A stretch of 64,000 nt of DNA from Rhizobium sp. 2MFCol3.1 (GCF_000377565.1 NZ_KB898361.1:159186-223185), one strand, 5' to 3'. Positions 47,055 to 57,486 are shown, counted from the stretch's first letter. Notes: a model not told the origin generated them from the sequence alone. Translations and numbers: made by a program.

Positions 47055-47077
47055 TGCAAAACGGCCCCTGTTTTGCA
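47055..47077. promoter_or_regulatory. 23-base palindrome, candidate Lrp-type operator
   Basis: TGCAAAAC (47055-47062), seven bases, GTTTTGCA (47070-47077): perfect arms in the 96-base gap between the ammonia-lyase and regulator genes. AT-rich dyads with about 7-base spacers are usual binding sites of AsnC/Lrp proteins. It is 22 bases before the regulator ATG. Confidence 0.6.
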
Positions 47078-47098
47078 AGTTTGTTTCGTGGAGCCGCC

Positions 47099-47566
47099 AT
47101 GTCTGCCGATGGTCTTGACCAATTCGACATCGCCATTCTGAAGATCCTGCAGGAGGATAACACGACGCCGCAGCGGGTGATCGGCGAGGCCGTCAACCTG
47201 TCAGCGCCGGCCGTCCAGCGGCGCATCAAGCGGATGGAGCAGAGCGGCGTCATCCGGCAGAATTCGGCCCTGCTCGATCCCGCCAAGGTCGGCCAGCCGA
47301 TCACCATCTTCGTCGAGGTGGAGGTGGACAATGAGCGCGCCGATCTGATCGATGCGCTGAAGCAGAGCTTCGCCGAGGCGCCCGAGGTGCAGCAGTGCTA
47401 TTACGTGACCGGCGAGGCGGATTTCGTGCTTGTCGTGCTGGTGCCCGATATGGCCCATTACGAGCGGCTGACGCGGCGGCTGTTCTTCGACAGCGGCAAT
47501 GTGAAGAAATTCAAGACCTTCATCGCCATGGACAATGTCAAGTCGACACTGACGGTGCCGCTCTGA
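47099..47566 (+). CDS. Lrp/AsnC-family transcriptional regulator
   Basis: 155 residues: AsnC-type HTH DQFDIAILKILQEDNTTPQR and NLSAPAVQRRIKRMEQSGVI (about residues 6-55), then the RAM ligand-binding domain with QQCYYVTGEADFVLVVLVPD near residue 100. Family members sense amino acids. Its position opposite the diaminopropionate ammonia-lyase operon, with a palindrome in between, suggests local control. An ATG six codons upstream is possible. It ends 11 bases from the convergent recJ. Confidence 0.92.
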   Translation: MSADGLDQFDIAILKILQEDNTTPQRVIGEAVNLSAPAVQRRIKRMEQSGVIRQNSALLDPAKVGQPITIFVEVEVDNERADLIDALKQSFAEAPEVQQCYYVTGEADFVLVVLVPDMAHYERLTRRLFFDSGNVKKFKTFIAMDNVKSTLTVPL

Positions 47567-47576
47567 TGCCAGCTGG

Positions 47577-49382
47577 TCAGCGCGCGATGGCGCCATCCAT
47601 CACCCGCAGCTGGACGCGGCGCGAGCCCTGATAGTGATTGTCGCCGAGCGAACCCGCCACATGCAGGTTGGCACCGCGCGAGTTCAGGAGCAGGTTTCCG
47701 AGCTGCGTATCGGCGGCGCGGAAGGCGATGCCGTCGAGGCGGGCGCCGTCCATGGCTTCGAGCGTGACCTTCACATGCTTCTCGCCGACGATCCTGGAAT
47801 CGCGGACGCGGTGGGCGGGGATGGCGAAGATCGGCTGTGAATGGCCGGAGCCGTAGGGACCCGCCGTTTCCAGGCGATCGATCAAGTCGATCGTCGCGCC
47901 GCTGGCGCCGATCGCGCCGTCGATCTTCAGCGTCTCGTTGGCCACCAGCGCTGCCACGGTCTTTTCGGCGCGTTCCGAGAAGAAGCCTCGCAGCCGGCCG
48001 AGCTTGTCGCGTTCGACGGTAAGGCCCGCCGCCATGGCATGGCCGCCGCCCTTGACCAGCAACCCCTCATCGACCGCCGCGCGCACCATCTTGCCCATGT
48101 CGAAGCCGTTGATGGAGCGGCCGGAGCCGGTGCCCTTGCCATTTGGGTCGAAGGCTATGGCGAAAGCGGGGCGCTTGAACTTTTCCTTCAGCCTTGCGGC
48201 GATCAGGCCGACGATGCCTGGATGCCATTTTTCATGCGCGGTGACGATGACCGAGGCGCCGCTGCCGTCGCCATATTCGGCATAGGCCTCGGCCTCTGCC
48301 TCCTGCAGCATGTTGGCTTCCATCACCTGGCGGTCGCGGTTGAGCTCGTCCAGACGCTCGGCAATGGCTTCGGCTTCGCCGGTATCGTCGAGTGTCAATA
48401 GCCGGCTACCGAGTGCGGCGTCACTGATGCGGCCGCCGGCATTGATGCGGGGGCCGATGAGGAAGCCGAAGTGATAGGGCGTCACCGGCCCGGCAAGGCC
48501 GGCCTTGCGAAACAGCGCCGAGAGGCCTGCATTGCCCTGGTGGCGGGCGGCAATCAGGCCCTTGACGACATAGGCGCGGTTCAGGCCCTTCAGCGGAACG
48601 ACGTCGCAGACCGTGGCGAGCGCCACGATATCAAGCCATTGCAGGAGGTCGATGCTGCGCGCCTTCGGATGGCCGGCCTCGCGCAACAGCCTCAGCGTGG
48701 CGACAAGCACGAGGAAGACGACGCCGGCTGCGCAGAGATGCCCCTGCCCCGACAGATCGTCCTCGCGGTTCGGATTGACGAGCGCGTGGCACGGCGGCAG
48801 GTCATGTGTCACCTGGTGGTGATCGATGACGACGACGTCGACATGGCGCTTGGCGGCCGCGGCCAGCGCCTCGTGGCTCGTGGAGCCGCAGTCGACGGTG
48901 ACGATCAGGCGGGCGCCGTTGTCGATCAGCTGGTCCATGGCGGCGGGGTTGGGGCCATAGCCTTCGAAGACGCGGTCTGGAATGTAGATTTCGGATGTCA
49001 CGCCGAAATGGCTGAGGAAGCGGTACATCAGCGCCGAGGAGGATGCGCCGTCGACGTCGTAATCGCCGAAGATCGCGACCTGCTGGCGCGTGTTGATGGC
49101 ATCGACGATGCGCTTGGCGGCCTTCTCGCAATCGGTCAGCTTGTAGGGATCGGGCATCAGCGAGCGCAGCGTCGGATCGAGGAACTCGACCGCCTCGTCG
49201 ACAGTGACGCCGCGGCCGGCAAGCACCCGGGCGATCAGATCCGGCAGGCCGTGCATCTGCGACATGGCGAGCGCCCGGTTCTGCCCGGCCTGGTCCAGCC
49301 GCGAGATCCAGCGATTGTCGAGAACGGATTTCTCGACACCCAGAAAGGCGCGCTGTACCGGATCGGCCGGGATATCCATCAT
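47577..49382 (-). CDS. recJ: Single-stranded-DNA-specific exonuclease RecJ
   Basis: 601 residues. 5'-3' exonuclease in RecF recombination and mismatch repair. The DHH domain has VAIFGDYDVDGASSSALMYR near residue 100 and VVVIDHHQVTHDLPPCHALV near 180; the DHHA1 domain has GGGHAMAAGLTV near 445, followed by the OB-like domain to the end. It is convergent with the Lrp-type gene and lies downstream of hom, 115 bases away. Confidence 0.96.
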   Translation of the reverse strand: MMDIPADPVQRAFLGVEKSVLDNRWISRLDQAGQNRALAMSQMHGLPDLIARVLAGRGVTVDEAVEFLDPTLRSLMPDPYKLTDCEKAAKRIVDAINTRQQVAIFGDYDVDGASSSALMYRFLSHFGVTSEIYIPDRVFEGYGPNPAAMDQLIDNGARLIVTVDCGSTSHEALAAAAKRHVDVVVIDHHQVTHDLPPCHALVNPNREDDLSGQGHLCAAGVVFLVLVATLRLLREAGHPKARSIDLLQWLDIVALATVCDVVPLKGLNRAYVVKGLIAARHQGNAGLSALFRKAGLAGPVTPYHFGFLIGPRINAGGRISDAALGSRLLTLDDTGEAEAIAERLDELNRDRQVMEANMLQEAEAEAYAEYGDGSGASVIVTAHEKWHPGIVGLIAARLKEKFKRPAFAIAFDPNGKGTGSGRSINGFDMGKMVRAAVDEGLLVKGGGHAMAAGLTVERDKLGRLRGFFSERAEKTVAALVANETLKIDGAIGASGATIDLIDRLETAGPYGSGHSQPIFAIPAHRVRDSRIVGEKHVKVTLEAMDGARLDGIAFRAADTQLGNLLLNSRGANLHVAGSLGDNHYQGSRRVQLRVMDGAIAR

Positions 49383-49497
49383 GTCACTCCACTGCCACTA
49401 CAAGGCCGTTCTACAGAGCCGTGACGGCAAACGAAAGACGGCGGAGCACGCCTGCGCCCCGCCGCCCACAGAATAGATCACCATGCGGTGACACGGA

Positions 49498-50820
<1,323 letters not shown>

Positions 50821-50885
50821 GGATCGATCCTGAAATATGTCATGAATGGCAGCCGCCGGAGCAGCTGCCGAAAGAACTGATTGTA

Positions 50886-52106
50886 TCAGCGGTGAGCGTT
50901 CAACGAGACGACGTTGTGCATCGTCTCGTCGGCGGTGGACATGAACTTCTTGATGTTGCGCGCTGCCTGACGGATGCGGTGCTCGTTTTCGACGAGCGCC
51001 AGACGCACGTAATCGTCGCCCATTTCGCCGAAGCCGATCCCAGGCGCCACGGCAACGTCGGCCTTCTCGACCAAGAGCTTGGAGAACTCCAGGCTGCCGA
51101 GATGGCGGAACTTTTCCGGGATCTTCGCCCAGGCAAACATGGTGGCTGCCGGCGGCGGCACTTCGAAGCCGGCCTTGCCGAAGCTGTCGACCATGACGTC
51201 GCGGCGACGCTTGTAGACGCCGCGGACTTCGGCGATATCCGAGCCGTCACCGTTCAGCGCGTGCGTGGCAGCAACCTGGATCGGCGTGAAGGCGCCGTAG
51301 TCGAGATATGATTTCACGCGCGTCAGCGCCGCGATCAGGCGCTCGTTGCCGACGGCAAAGCCCATGCGCCAGCCGGGCATGGAGAAGGTCTTCGACATCG
51401 AGGTGAACTCGACGCAGACATCCATGGCGCCGGGCACCTGCAGCACCGATGGCGGCGGGTTGTTGTCGTCGAAGTAGATCTCCGAATAGGCAAGGTCGGA
51501 GAGCACGATGATGTCGTGCTTCTTCGCAAACGCGATGACGTCCTTGTAGAAGTCGAGCGTCGCGACATAGGCCGTCGGGTTCGACGGATAGTTGACGATC
51601 AGCGCCAGCGGCTTCGGGATCGAGTGCTTCACGGCGCGTTCCAGCGGCGGGAAGAAGCTGTCATCCGGCTCGACCGGCAAAGAGCGGATCACGCCGCCCG
51701 CCATCAGGAAGCCGAAGGCGTGGATCGGATAGGTCGGGTTCGGGCACAAAATGACGTCGCCGGGCGCGGTGATTGCCTGCGCCATGTTGGCGAAGCCTTC
51801 CTTGGAGCCGAGGGTTGCGACCACCTGCGTATCCGGGTTGAGCTTCACGCCGAAGCGGCGGGCGTAATAGGCGGCCTGGGCGCGGCGCAGGCCGGGAATG
51901 CCCTTGGACGAGGAATAGCGATGCGTGCGCGGGTCCTGGACCACTTCGCAGAGCTTGTCGACGATTGCCTTGGGGGTCGGCAGGTCAGGGTTTCCCATGC
52001 CGAGATCGATGATATCGGCTCCGCCCGCTCGCGCGCTTGCTTTCAAACGGTTGACCTGTTCGAAAACATAAGGCGGCAAACGCCGGACTTTGTGAAACTC
52101 TTCCAT
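50886..52106 (-). CDS. Class I/II aminotransferase (AlaC / LL-diaminopimelate aminotransferase-like)
   Basis: 406 residues. PLP aminotransferase: MEEFHKVRRLPPYVFEQVNR, IIDLGMGNPDLPTPKAIVD near residue 40, YPSNPTAYVATLDFYKD near 185, and the PLP Lys in FTSMSKTFSMPGWRMGF near 245. It is often annotated as LL-diaminopimelate aminotransferase or alanine transaminase in rhizobia; I cannot separate these from sequence. The ATG at 52106 has GGGGAAAG upstream. It is probably cotranscribed with hom. Confidence 0.88.
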   Translation of the reverse strand: MEEFHKVRRLPPYVFEQVNRLKASARAGGADIIDLGMGNPDLPTPKAIVDKLCEVVQDPRTHRYSSSKGIPGLRRAQAAYYARRFGVKLNPDTQVVATLGSKEGFANMAQAITAPGDVILCPNPTYPIHAFGFLMAGGVIRSLPVEPDDSFFPPLERAVKHSIPKPLALIVNYPSNPTAYVATLDFYKDVIAFAKKHDIIVLSDLAYSEIYFDDNNPPPSVLQVPGAMDVCVEFTSMSKTFSMPGWRMGFAVGNERLIAALTRVKSYLDYGAFTPIQVAATHALNGDGSDIAEVRGVYKRRRDVMVDSFGKAGFEVPPPAATMFAWAKIPEKFRHLGSLEFSKLLVEKADVAVAPGIGFGEMGDDYVRLALVENEHRIRQAARNIKKFMSTADETMHNVVSLNAHR

Positions 52107-52332
52107 TTCTTTCCCCACGGAAACGCGGCCACCATGACCGCAAATCGAAGTTCGTCCTAACTTCCGGCTGCTTGCGACACGAACTTCAGAATCGCCAAGG
52201 CCGTATTCATCAGACGTCCAGCGCACGGCGATTCTTTGACGGACCGCCTCGGGGCTGACGCTTTATCAGGAAAATTTCATCTTCCGCACCTGACGGAAGG
52301 CTTTGCTTGCAAACGCCAGAGAAGGCAAGGCC

Positions 52333-52749
52333 TTATTTGGTGATTTCGGACAGCGTTTCCGGGCCGTGGTCTTCGGCGAGCTTGCGGTATTCCGCAACGC
52401 GGCGCTGGTATTCGGCTTCCGAGATAGTGCCCGCCTTGCGCCGGTTGCTCAGCGCCGTCAGCTTCTGCTGCAGGCCGGACGCTTCCTCGTCGTTCATCTG
52501 AACGTTGGCGGCGGTCAGCGGCGCGCCGAAGCCTGGATAGCCATCGCGATAGTGCGACAGACCGCTTTCGGTCGGCGCCTCGCCCTTGGTGGCATTCATG
52601 ACCACGGCCGTCGGGGCCGCTCGCCTGGCGGCGATCTCGGCCTTTTCTTCCGGCGTTCGCATGCATCCGGCAAGCGCCATGGCCGCGGCGGCGCCGATAA
52701 GGGCGATGCGGGTGACGTTTGCGATGGTACGAATGCCTGTGTTGGTCAT
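52333..52749 (-). CDS. Lipoprotein with coiled C-terminal region
   Basis: 138 residues. A type II signal peptide with lipobox ALAGC (cleavage near residue 28), then an Ala/Arg-rich stretch, and a C-terminal SHOCT-like helical segment QKLTALSNRRKAGTISEAEY. The lipobox residue after Cys is Met, so an outer-membrane location is possible. Function unknown. It is divergent from phaC. Confidence 0.8.
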   Translation of the reverse strand: MTNTGIRTIANVTRIALIGAAAAMALAGCMRTPEEKAEIAARRAAPTAVVMNATKGEAPTESGLSHYRDGYPGFGAPLTAANVQMNDEEASGLQQKLTALSNRRKAGTISEAEYQRRVAEYRKLAEDHGPETLSEITK

Positions 52750-52901
52750 GCCAGAGGTTCCAAATCCTTAAGCTGCTTCGACTTGTTAAATTCGCAGCCT
52801 GCACAAAGCAATAGCATGAAGGCATGTCTGCGGAACTTGTTTTCTTGATCCGAGCGGATACAACTTGATTTGGATAGAGATGCTGCCGCCGGAGGAACCG
52901 C

Positions 52902-54734
52902 GTGACCGACAGCAACCAGGACAAGAGCGATAAGGGCCCGGGCTTCGAGGCAAAGGATTTCGATCCTTACATGCTGAAGGACCCGGAAACGCTGGCGCTG
53001 AACTTCGCCCGCGCCCTGGAAAACCTGGGGAAAGCGGCGTCCGCCTGGCTTGGCCCGCGCGAAAGCGGCGAGATCCGCGAAAACACCGCCGACCCCGTCA
53101 CCGACATGGTCAAGACGCTCTCCAAGGTCAGCGAATACTGGATCTCCGATCCGCGCCGCGCCTTCGATGCGCAGACCAAGCTGATGACCAGCTTTTTCGG
53201 CGTTTGGATGCGCTCGATGCAGCGCATGCAGGGCGAATCGCTCGAGCCGGAACCCGATCGCAAGGACAAGCGCTTCGCCGATCAGGACTGGGAGAAAAAC
53301 CCCTTCTTCGAATTCCTGAAGCAGGCCTATTTCATTACCGCGGACTGGGCAGAAAAACTCGTGACCGAGACCGAGGGGCTGGACGAGCACACGCGGCAGA
53401 AGGCCAACTTCTACGTCAGGCAGATCACGGCGGCGATCTCGCCGACCAATTTCGTCGCCACCAATCCGCAGCTCTATCGCGAGACAATCGCGAGCAGCGG
53501 TGAAAATCTGGTGCGGGGCATGAAGATGCTGGCCGAGGACATCGTGGCCGGCCATGGCGACCTGAAGCTTCGACAGACCGACATGACCAAGTTCGCCGTC
53601 GGCCGCGACATGGCGCTGACGCCGGGCAAGGTGATCGCCCAGAACGAGATCTGCCAGATCATCCAGTACGAGCCGACGACCGAGACGGTGCTGAAGCGCC
53701 CTCTCCTCATCTGCCCGCCCTGGATCAACAAGTTCTACATTCTCGACCTCAATCCGCAGAAAAGCTTCATCAAGTGGTGCGTCGATCAGGGGCAGACGGT
53801 GTTCGTCATCTCCTGGGTCAATCCGGATGCGCGCCATGCGGCCAAGGATTGGGCGGCCTATGCGCGCGAAGGGATCGATTTCGCGCTTGAGACCATCGAG
53901 AAGGCGACCGGAGAGAAGGACGTCAACGCCATCGGCTATTGCGTCGGCGGCACGCTGCTGGCCGCAACGCTTGCGCTGCACGCCAAGGAGAAGAACAAGC
54001 GCATCCGCTCCGCGACGCTGTTCACCACCCAGGTCGATTTCACCCACGCAGGCGACCTCAAGGTGTTCGTCGACGAGGAACAGCTGACGCGGCTTGAGAA
54101 CTACATGAACGTGACCGGCTATCTCGACGGCTCGAAGATGGCGACCGCTTTCAACATGCTGCGCGCCTCCGAGCTCATCTGGCCCTACTTCGTCAACAAT
54201 TATCTCAAGGGCCAGGAGCCGATGGCCTTCGACCTCCTGTTCTGGAACGCCGACTCGACACGCATGGCAGCCGCCAACCACGCCTTCTATCTGCGCAACT
54301 GCTATCTGAAGAACGCGCTGACCAAGGGCGAGATGGTGCTCGACGGCCAGGCGGTATCGCTGAAGAGCGTCAAAATCCCGATCTACAATCTCGCCACCCG
54401 TGAGGACCATATCGCGCCGGCGAAATCGGTGTTCCTCGGCAGCCAGTTCTTCGGCGGCAAGGTCGATTTCGTGCTCGCCGGCTCCGGCCACATCGCCGGC
54501 GTGGTCAACCCGCCGGACAAGAAGAAATACCAGTATTGGACCGGCGGACCGGCCAAGGGCGAATACGAAGACTGGCTCATCGACGCCGAGGAAGCGGCCG
54601 GCTCCTGGTGGCCGCACTGGCAGGCCTGGATCGAGGCCAAGGACGGCAAGCGGGTAGCCGCCCGCAAGCCAGGTGGCGACGCGCTCAACGCGCTCGAGGA
54701 AGCGCCGGGCAGTTATGTGCTGGAGAAGGCCTGA
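52902..54734 (+). CDS. phaC: Class I poly(R)-hydroxyalkanoate synthase
   Basis: Polymerises 3-hydroxyacyl-CoA to PHA on granules. 610 residues with the PhaC N-terminal domain (SGENLVRGMKMLAEDIVAGH near 205) and an alpha/beta-hydrolase catalytic domain: lipase-like box GYCVGGTL with the nucleophile Cys near residue 348, an Asp in TREDHIAPAKSVF near 505 and a His in GSGHIAGVVNPP near 535. The start is a GTG at 52902 with GGAGGA 6 bases before it. The phasin gene lies far off at 29155. Confidence 0.96.
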   Translation: MTDSNQDKSDKGPGFEAKDFDPYMLKDPETLALNFARALENLGKAASAWLGPRESGEIRENTADPVTDMVKTLSKVSEYWISDPRRAFDAQTKLMTSFFGVWMRSMQRMQGESLEPEPDRKDKRFADQDWEKNPFFEFLKQAYFITADWAEKLVTETEGLDEHTRQKANFYVRQITAAISPTNFVATNPQLYRETIASSGENLVRGMKMLAEDIVAGHGDLKLRQTDMTKFAVGRDMALTPGKVIAQNEICQIIQYEPTTETVLKRPLLICPPWINKFYILDLNPQKSFIKWCVDQGQTVFVISWVNPDARHAAKDWAAYAREGIDFALETIEKATGEKDVNAIGYCVGGTLLAATLALHAKEKNKRIRSATLFTTQVDFTHAGDLKVFVDEEQLTRLENYMNVTGYLDGSKMATAFNMLRASELIWPYFVNNYLKGQEPMAFDLLFWNADSTRMAAANHAFYLRNCYLKNALTKGEMVLDGQAVSLKSVKIPIYNLATREDHIAPAKSVFLGSQFFGGKVDFVLAGSGHIAGVVNPPDKKKYQYWTGGPAKGEYEDWLIDAEEAAGSWWPHWQAWIEAKDGKRVAARKPGGDALNALEEAPGSYVLEKA

Positions 54735-54750
54735 GCGGTGCTTATGCGCC

Positions 54751-54766
54751 GTCACCGATCGGTGAC
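54751..54766. repeat. 16-base perfect palindrome after phaC
   Basis: GTCACCGATCGGTGAC in the 38-base gap between the convergent phaC and methyltransferase genes. There is no T run, so it is a weak terminator candidate, or a protein site. Confidence 0.6.
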
Positions 54767-54772
54767 GTCAAT

Positions 54773-55792
54773 CTACTCGAACACAATCACGCTCGCCGGC
54801 GATGGCGGCAGCGGGCTGATTGATATGTCGCGGAAGCCCGCCATCGAGGCCATCTCGCGCAGGTTGGACGCCGTATAGGCGTCGCCTTTCGGTGTCGTCG
54901 CCAGCATTTCGAAGGCGAAGGCGGCAGGGAAGTCGGGGGAGACGCGGTCCTCGTTGGGGACGAACTCGACGGCGATCAGCTTGCCATTGGCGCTCAGGCT
55001 TGGGCGTGCCTTCTTCAGCAGTTCCGCGCAGCCGGCGATATCGAAGTGATGCAGGAAGTTCGGCAGCATGATGAGATCGTAGTCGCTGCCCCAATCGACA
55101 TCGAAGGCGCTGCCTGCGATGAAGCTGAAACGACCGGCCACACCAGCCGCCGTCGCATTCTCCCGCGTCAGCTCCAGCACCGGCTTCCAGTCGAGCGCGA
55201 CGATCCGCGCCCGCGGAATGGCCCTAGCGATCTCGATGCCGAAATAGCCGGGGCCGGCGGCGATATCGAGCACCTTTGAGGGTGGCTGCGGCCATGCCGC
55301 GACGTCGGCGGCAAGCGTCCTGCCCGCCCCGCCGGTAAAGGCGCCCATGGCGCGGGCGAAGCGCACCCAGACGGGATTATCCGCCGAGAGGTTCGCCAGC
55401 CCTTCGGCGCCGCCATTGCGCACGCAGGCGGCGGGGTCGGTCAGAAAGAGCGAGAGCATCTGCGGTGCCGCGATGAAATCGATCGCCGAGCCCATATAGG
55501 CGGGCGAATGGCGATCGAGGAACACGGCGCTCGATGGTGTCAGCGCGTAGACGTCGCCGCTCTTGCCGAGGAAGCCGGCGACGACGAGATAGTCGCAGAG
55601 AATGCGGACGCCGCGCTCGGCACATCGCATCTCGGATGCCGCCGCTTTTGCCGTCTGGCCGCTTCCGATGACGGTGAAGAGGTCGAGCTCTATCGCCGCC
55701 TTGATTGCGGCCGTCTTGCGGACGGCGAACATCGCATCGACAAGCAAAGCCGGCGAAATCTCGTTAACAGGTGCGGTTTGTGCCGAAGACAT
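54773..55792 (-). CDS. SAM-dependent O-methyltransferase-like protein
   Basis: 339 residues of the plant-type/hydroxyneurosporene O-methyltransferase group: a winged-helix domain (PALLVDAMFAVRKTAAIKAA, MRCAERGVRILCDYLVVAGF) and a Rossmann domain with VLDIAAGPGYFGIEIARAIP near 175 and DLIMLPNFLHHFD near 240. The substrate is unknown. It is convergent with phaC. Confidence 0.85.
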   Translation of the reverse strand: MSSAQTAPVNEISPALLVDAMFAVRKTAAIKAAIELDLFTVIGSGQTAKAAASEMRCAERGVRILCDYLVVAGFLGKSGDVYALTPSSAVFLDRHSPAYMGSAIDFIAAPQMLSLFLTDPAACVRNGGAEGLANLSADNPVWVRFARAMGAFTGGAGRTLAADVAAWPQPPSKVLDIAAGPGYFGIEIARAIPRARIVALDWKPVLELTRENATAAGVAGRFSFIAGSAFDVDWGSDYDLIMLPNFLHHFDIAGCAELLKKARPSLSANGKLIAVEFVPNEDRVSPDFPAAFAFEMLATTPKGDAYTASNLREMASMAGFRDISISPLPPSPASVIVFE

Positions 55793-56143
55793 TGGCGTTT
55801 CCCCTCGGAAGCCTTCGATGCCTTTTCATAGCACATAAGCAATATCTTTTCCCGCTAATATTTATGTCAAAACGGCGACATAGGTCACATTGCCCGGCGG
55901 AGGCCGAGGAACATTAGAAAAAATCGAACAAGATCAATATGGTTAGCAGACAAGGTGAGGAATTTCGAAACAGGCGCCGCCGCCGTAAAGGGTTTGGTTA
56001 CCATAATTCGGCATCATCTGAGCCAACCGGAAATAAGCAACAGGCCGCATTTTGGCCCTGTTGCTCCATTACCGGCCCCGGCGAAGAAGTATCCATCTAT
56101 CTGTACCGCCGGCCTTAGTAACGAGTTGTGAAAGACGAGTGTT
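55793..56143. other. Intergenic region before the DUF2778 gene
   Basis: 351 bases without a supported gene. It is AT-richer than its flanks and carries a hairpin in the probable leader of the DUF2778 gene: arms GCAACAGG (56037-56044) and CCTGTTGC (56057-56064) with an additional GGC/GCC pairing inside. No promoter could be fixed. Confidence 0.6.
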
Positions 56144-57457
56144 ATGGCGTTTGCGGTCGATGTGTTTGCCAATACCAGGCCAGTAGGTACGTCCATTTCT
56201 CGTTTCAGTCGCTCATTCCGCCTTATGTCCGGGGCGGGTCTCATCGGTGCTAGTTTTGCTGCCTCGGCATGGGTCGTGACGTCGATCGCGACGATGCACG
56301 CCGTCGCTCCCGCACCCTACAAGAACGCCATCGGCGATATCGCGCTCGTGCAGCACACCGCCGCGGCCGCTCCCAAAGAGCGCAATATTCACGTGAGCAA
56401 GTTCTCCCGCCTGCAGCCGCTGACGGCCGAGAACCGGTCGTCGAAGCGTGATCGCCTGCTGACGCCTGACGTTCTGCGCGCCGCTTTCGTCGGCACATCC
56501 GGTCCCGTTATTGCTGACGCCCTGCCGGCGCGCACCGTCGTTGCCGCCGCGCAGCCGTCGAAGGTCAAGGACGACGCCGTTGCCGCAGCCCCTCAGGTCG
56601 CCAGCGCCAGCTCGTCCGATCGCATCGTCATCCCGTCCAAGGCGGAGATCGCCGCACTCGAAGGCCCTGCCCTTCTCGCGCTTGCCGCCATGCCGAAGGC
56701 CGCTTCGAATGAACAGCAGGCCCGCGTTGCCGTCACCGCGCCCGCTTCCATTCCCGCGAAGCCCGCAGCTGTCGAAGTGGCGAGCGTCGATGTCGAAAGC
56801 GACGCCAGCAAGGGCGACGACGCCGGCAACGCCTTCGGCCTCGTTCTCAACGACAACAATTCCGTACCACTGCCTATGGCCCGTCCCGACGGCATGACCA
56901 AGCGCGCGCCGGCAAACGACCGCGCCAGCCGCCCTGCGGAACCGGTGCTCGCCTATGCACGGCCTGATATCGGTGACGACGAAGGCGAAATCCCCGTCGT
57001 GCCGAAGCGCCAGGCAAGCCCTGTCGCCCGCGCCGGCGTCGCCGTCTATGACATCTCCGCGAGTATGGTCTACCTGCCCAACGGCGAACGCCTCGAAGCC
57101 CATTCCGGCCTCGGCAAGATGCGCGACAATCCGAAATATGTTCGCGAGAAGATGCGCGGCCCGACCCCGCCGCATACCTACCAGCTGACAATGCGCGAAA
57201 GCCTGTTCCACGGCGTCGAGGCGATCCGCCTCAACCCGGTCGGCGGCGCCGGCAACATCTTCAACCGCGTTGGCCTGCTCGCCCACACCTACATGCTCGG
57301 CGCACGCGGCGACTCCAACGGCTGCGTCTCCTTCAAGGACTACAAGCGCTTCCTCGCCGCCTTCAAGCGCGGCGACATTCGCCAGCTGGTCGTTGTCGAA
57401 AGCATGCCCGACAAGCCGCGCTCCACCTTCGCCTCGCTGTTCTCGTCGCGGTCCTAA
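56144..57457 (+). CDS. Membrane-anchored DUF2778 (L,D-transpeptidase-like) protein
   Basis: 437 residues. One hydrophobic segment near residues 26-50, a long disordered Ala/Pro/Val-rich region (50-280), and a C-terminal DUF2778 domain from about residue 295: VAVYDISASMVYLPNGERLE, then HTYMLGARGDSNGCVSFKDY near 380 with the His and Cys spacing of L,D-transpeptidases. The same domain in Salmonella Tlde1 is a type VI secreted L,D-carboxypeptidase/exchange effector, but this gene has an anchor and lies far from any secretion genes. It probably acts on peptidoglycan. Confidence 0.8.
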   Translation: MAFAVDVFANTRPVGTSISRFSRSFRLMSGAGLIGASFAASAWVVTSIATMHAVAPAPYKNAIGDIALVQHTAAAAPKERNIHVSKFSRLQPLTAENRSSKRDRLLTPDVLRAAFVGTSGPVIADALPARTVVAAAQPSKVKDDAVAAAPQVASASSSDRIVIPSKAEIAALEGPALLALAAMPKAASNEQQARVAVTAPASIPAKPAAVEVASVDVESDASKGDDAGNAFGLVLNDNNSVPLPMARPDGMTKRAPANDRASRPAEPVLAYARPDIGDDEGEIPVVPKRQASPVARAGVAVYDISASMVYLPNGERLEAHSGLGKMRDNPKYVREKMRGPTPPHTYQLTMRESLFHGVEAIRLNPVGGAGNIFNRVGLLAHTYMLGARGDSNGCVSFKDYKRFLAAFKRGDIRQLVVVESMPDKPRSTFASLFSSRS

Positions 57458-57466
57458 GACCGCGAC
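57445..57466 (+). repeat. Hairpin with the DUF2778 stop codon in its loop
   Basis: Perfect 9-base arms (57445-57453 and 57458-57466) with loop CTAA; TAA is the stop codon. No T run follows. Confidence 0.6.
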
Positions 57467-57486
57467 GCCTGCTCTCACAACATAAC

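Noticed and set aside
42405..47576. Genomic island integrated at tRNA-Glu
   Set aside because: I found no repeated copy of the tRNA 3' end downstream and no integrase gene, and GC content is similar to the flanks.
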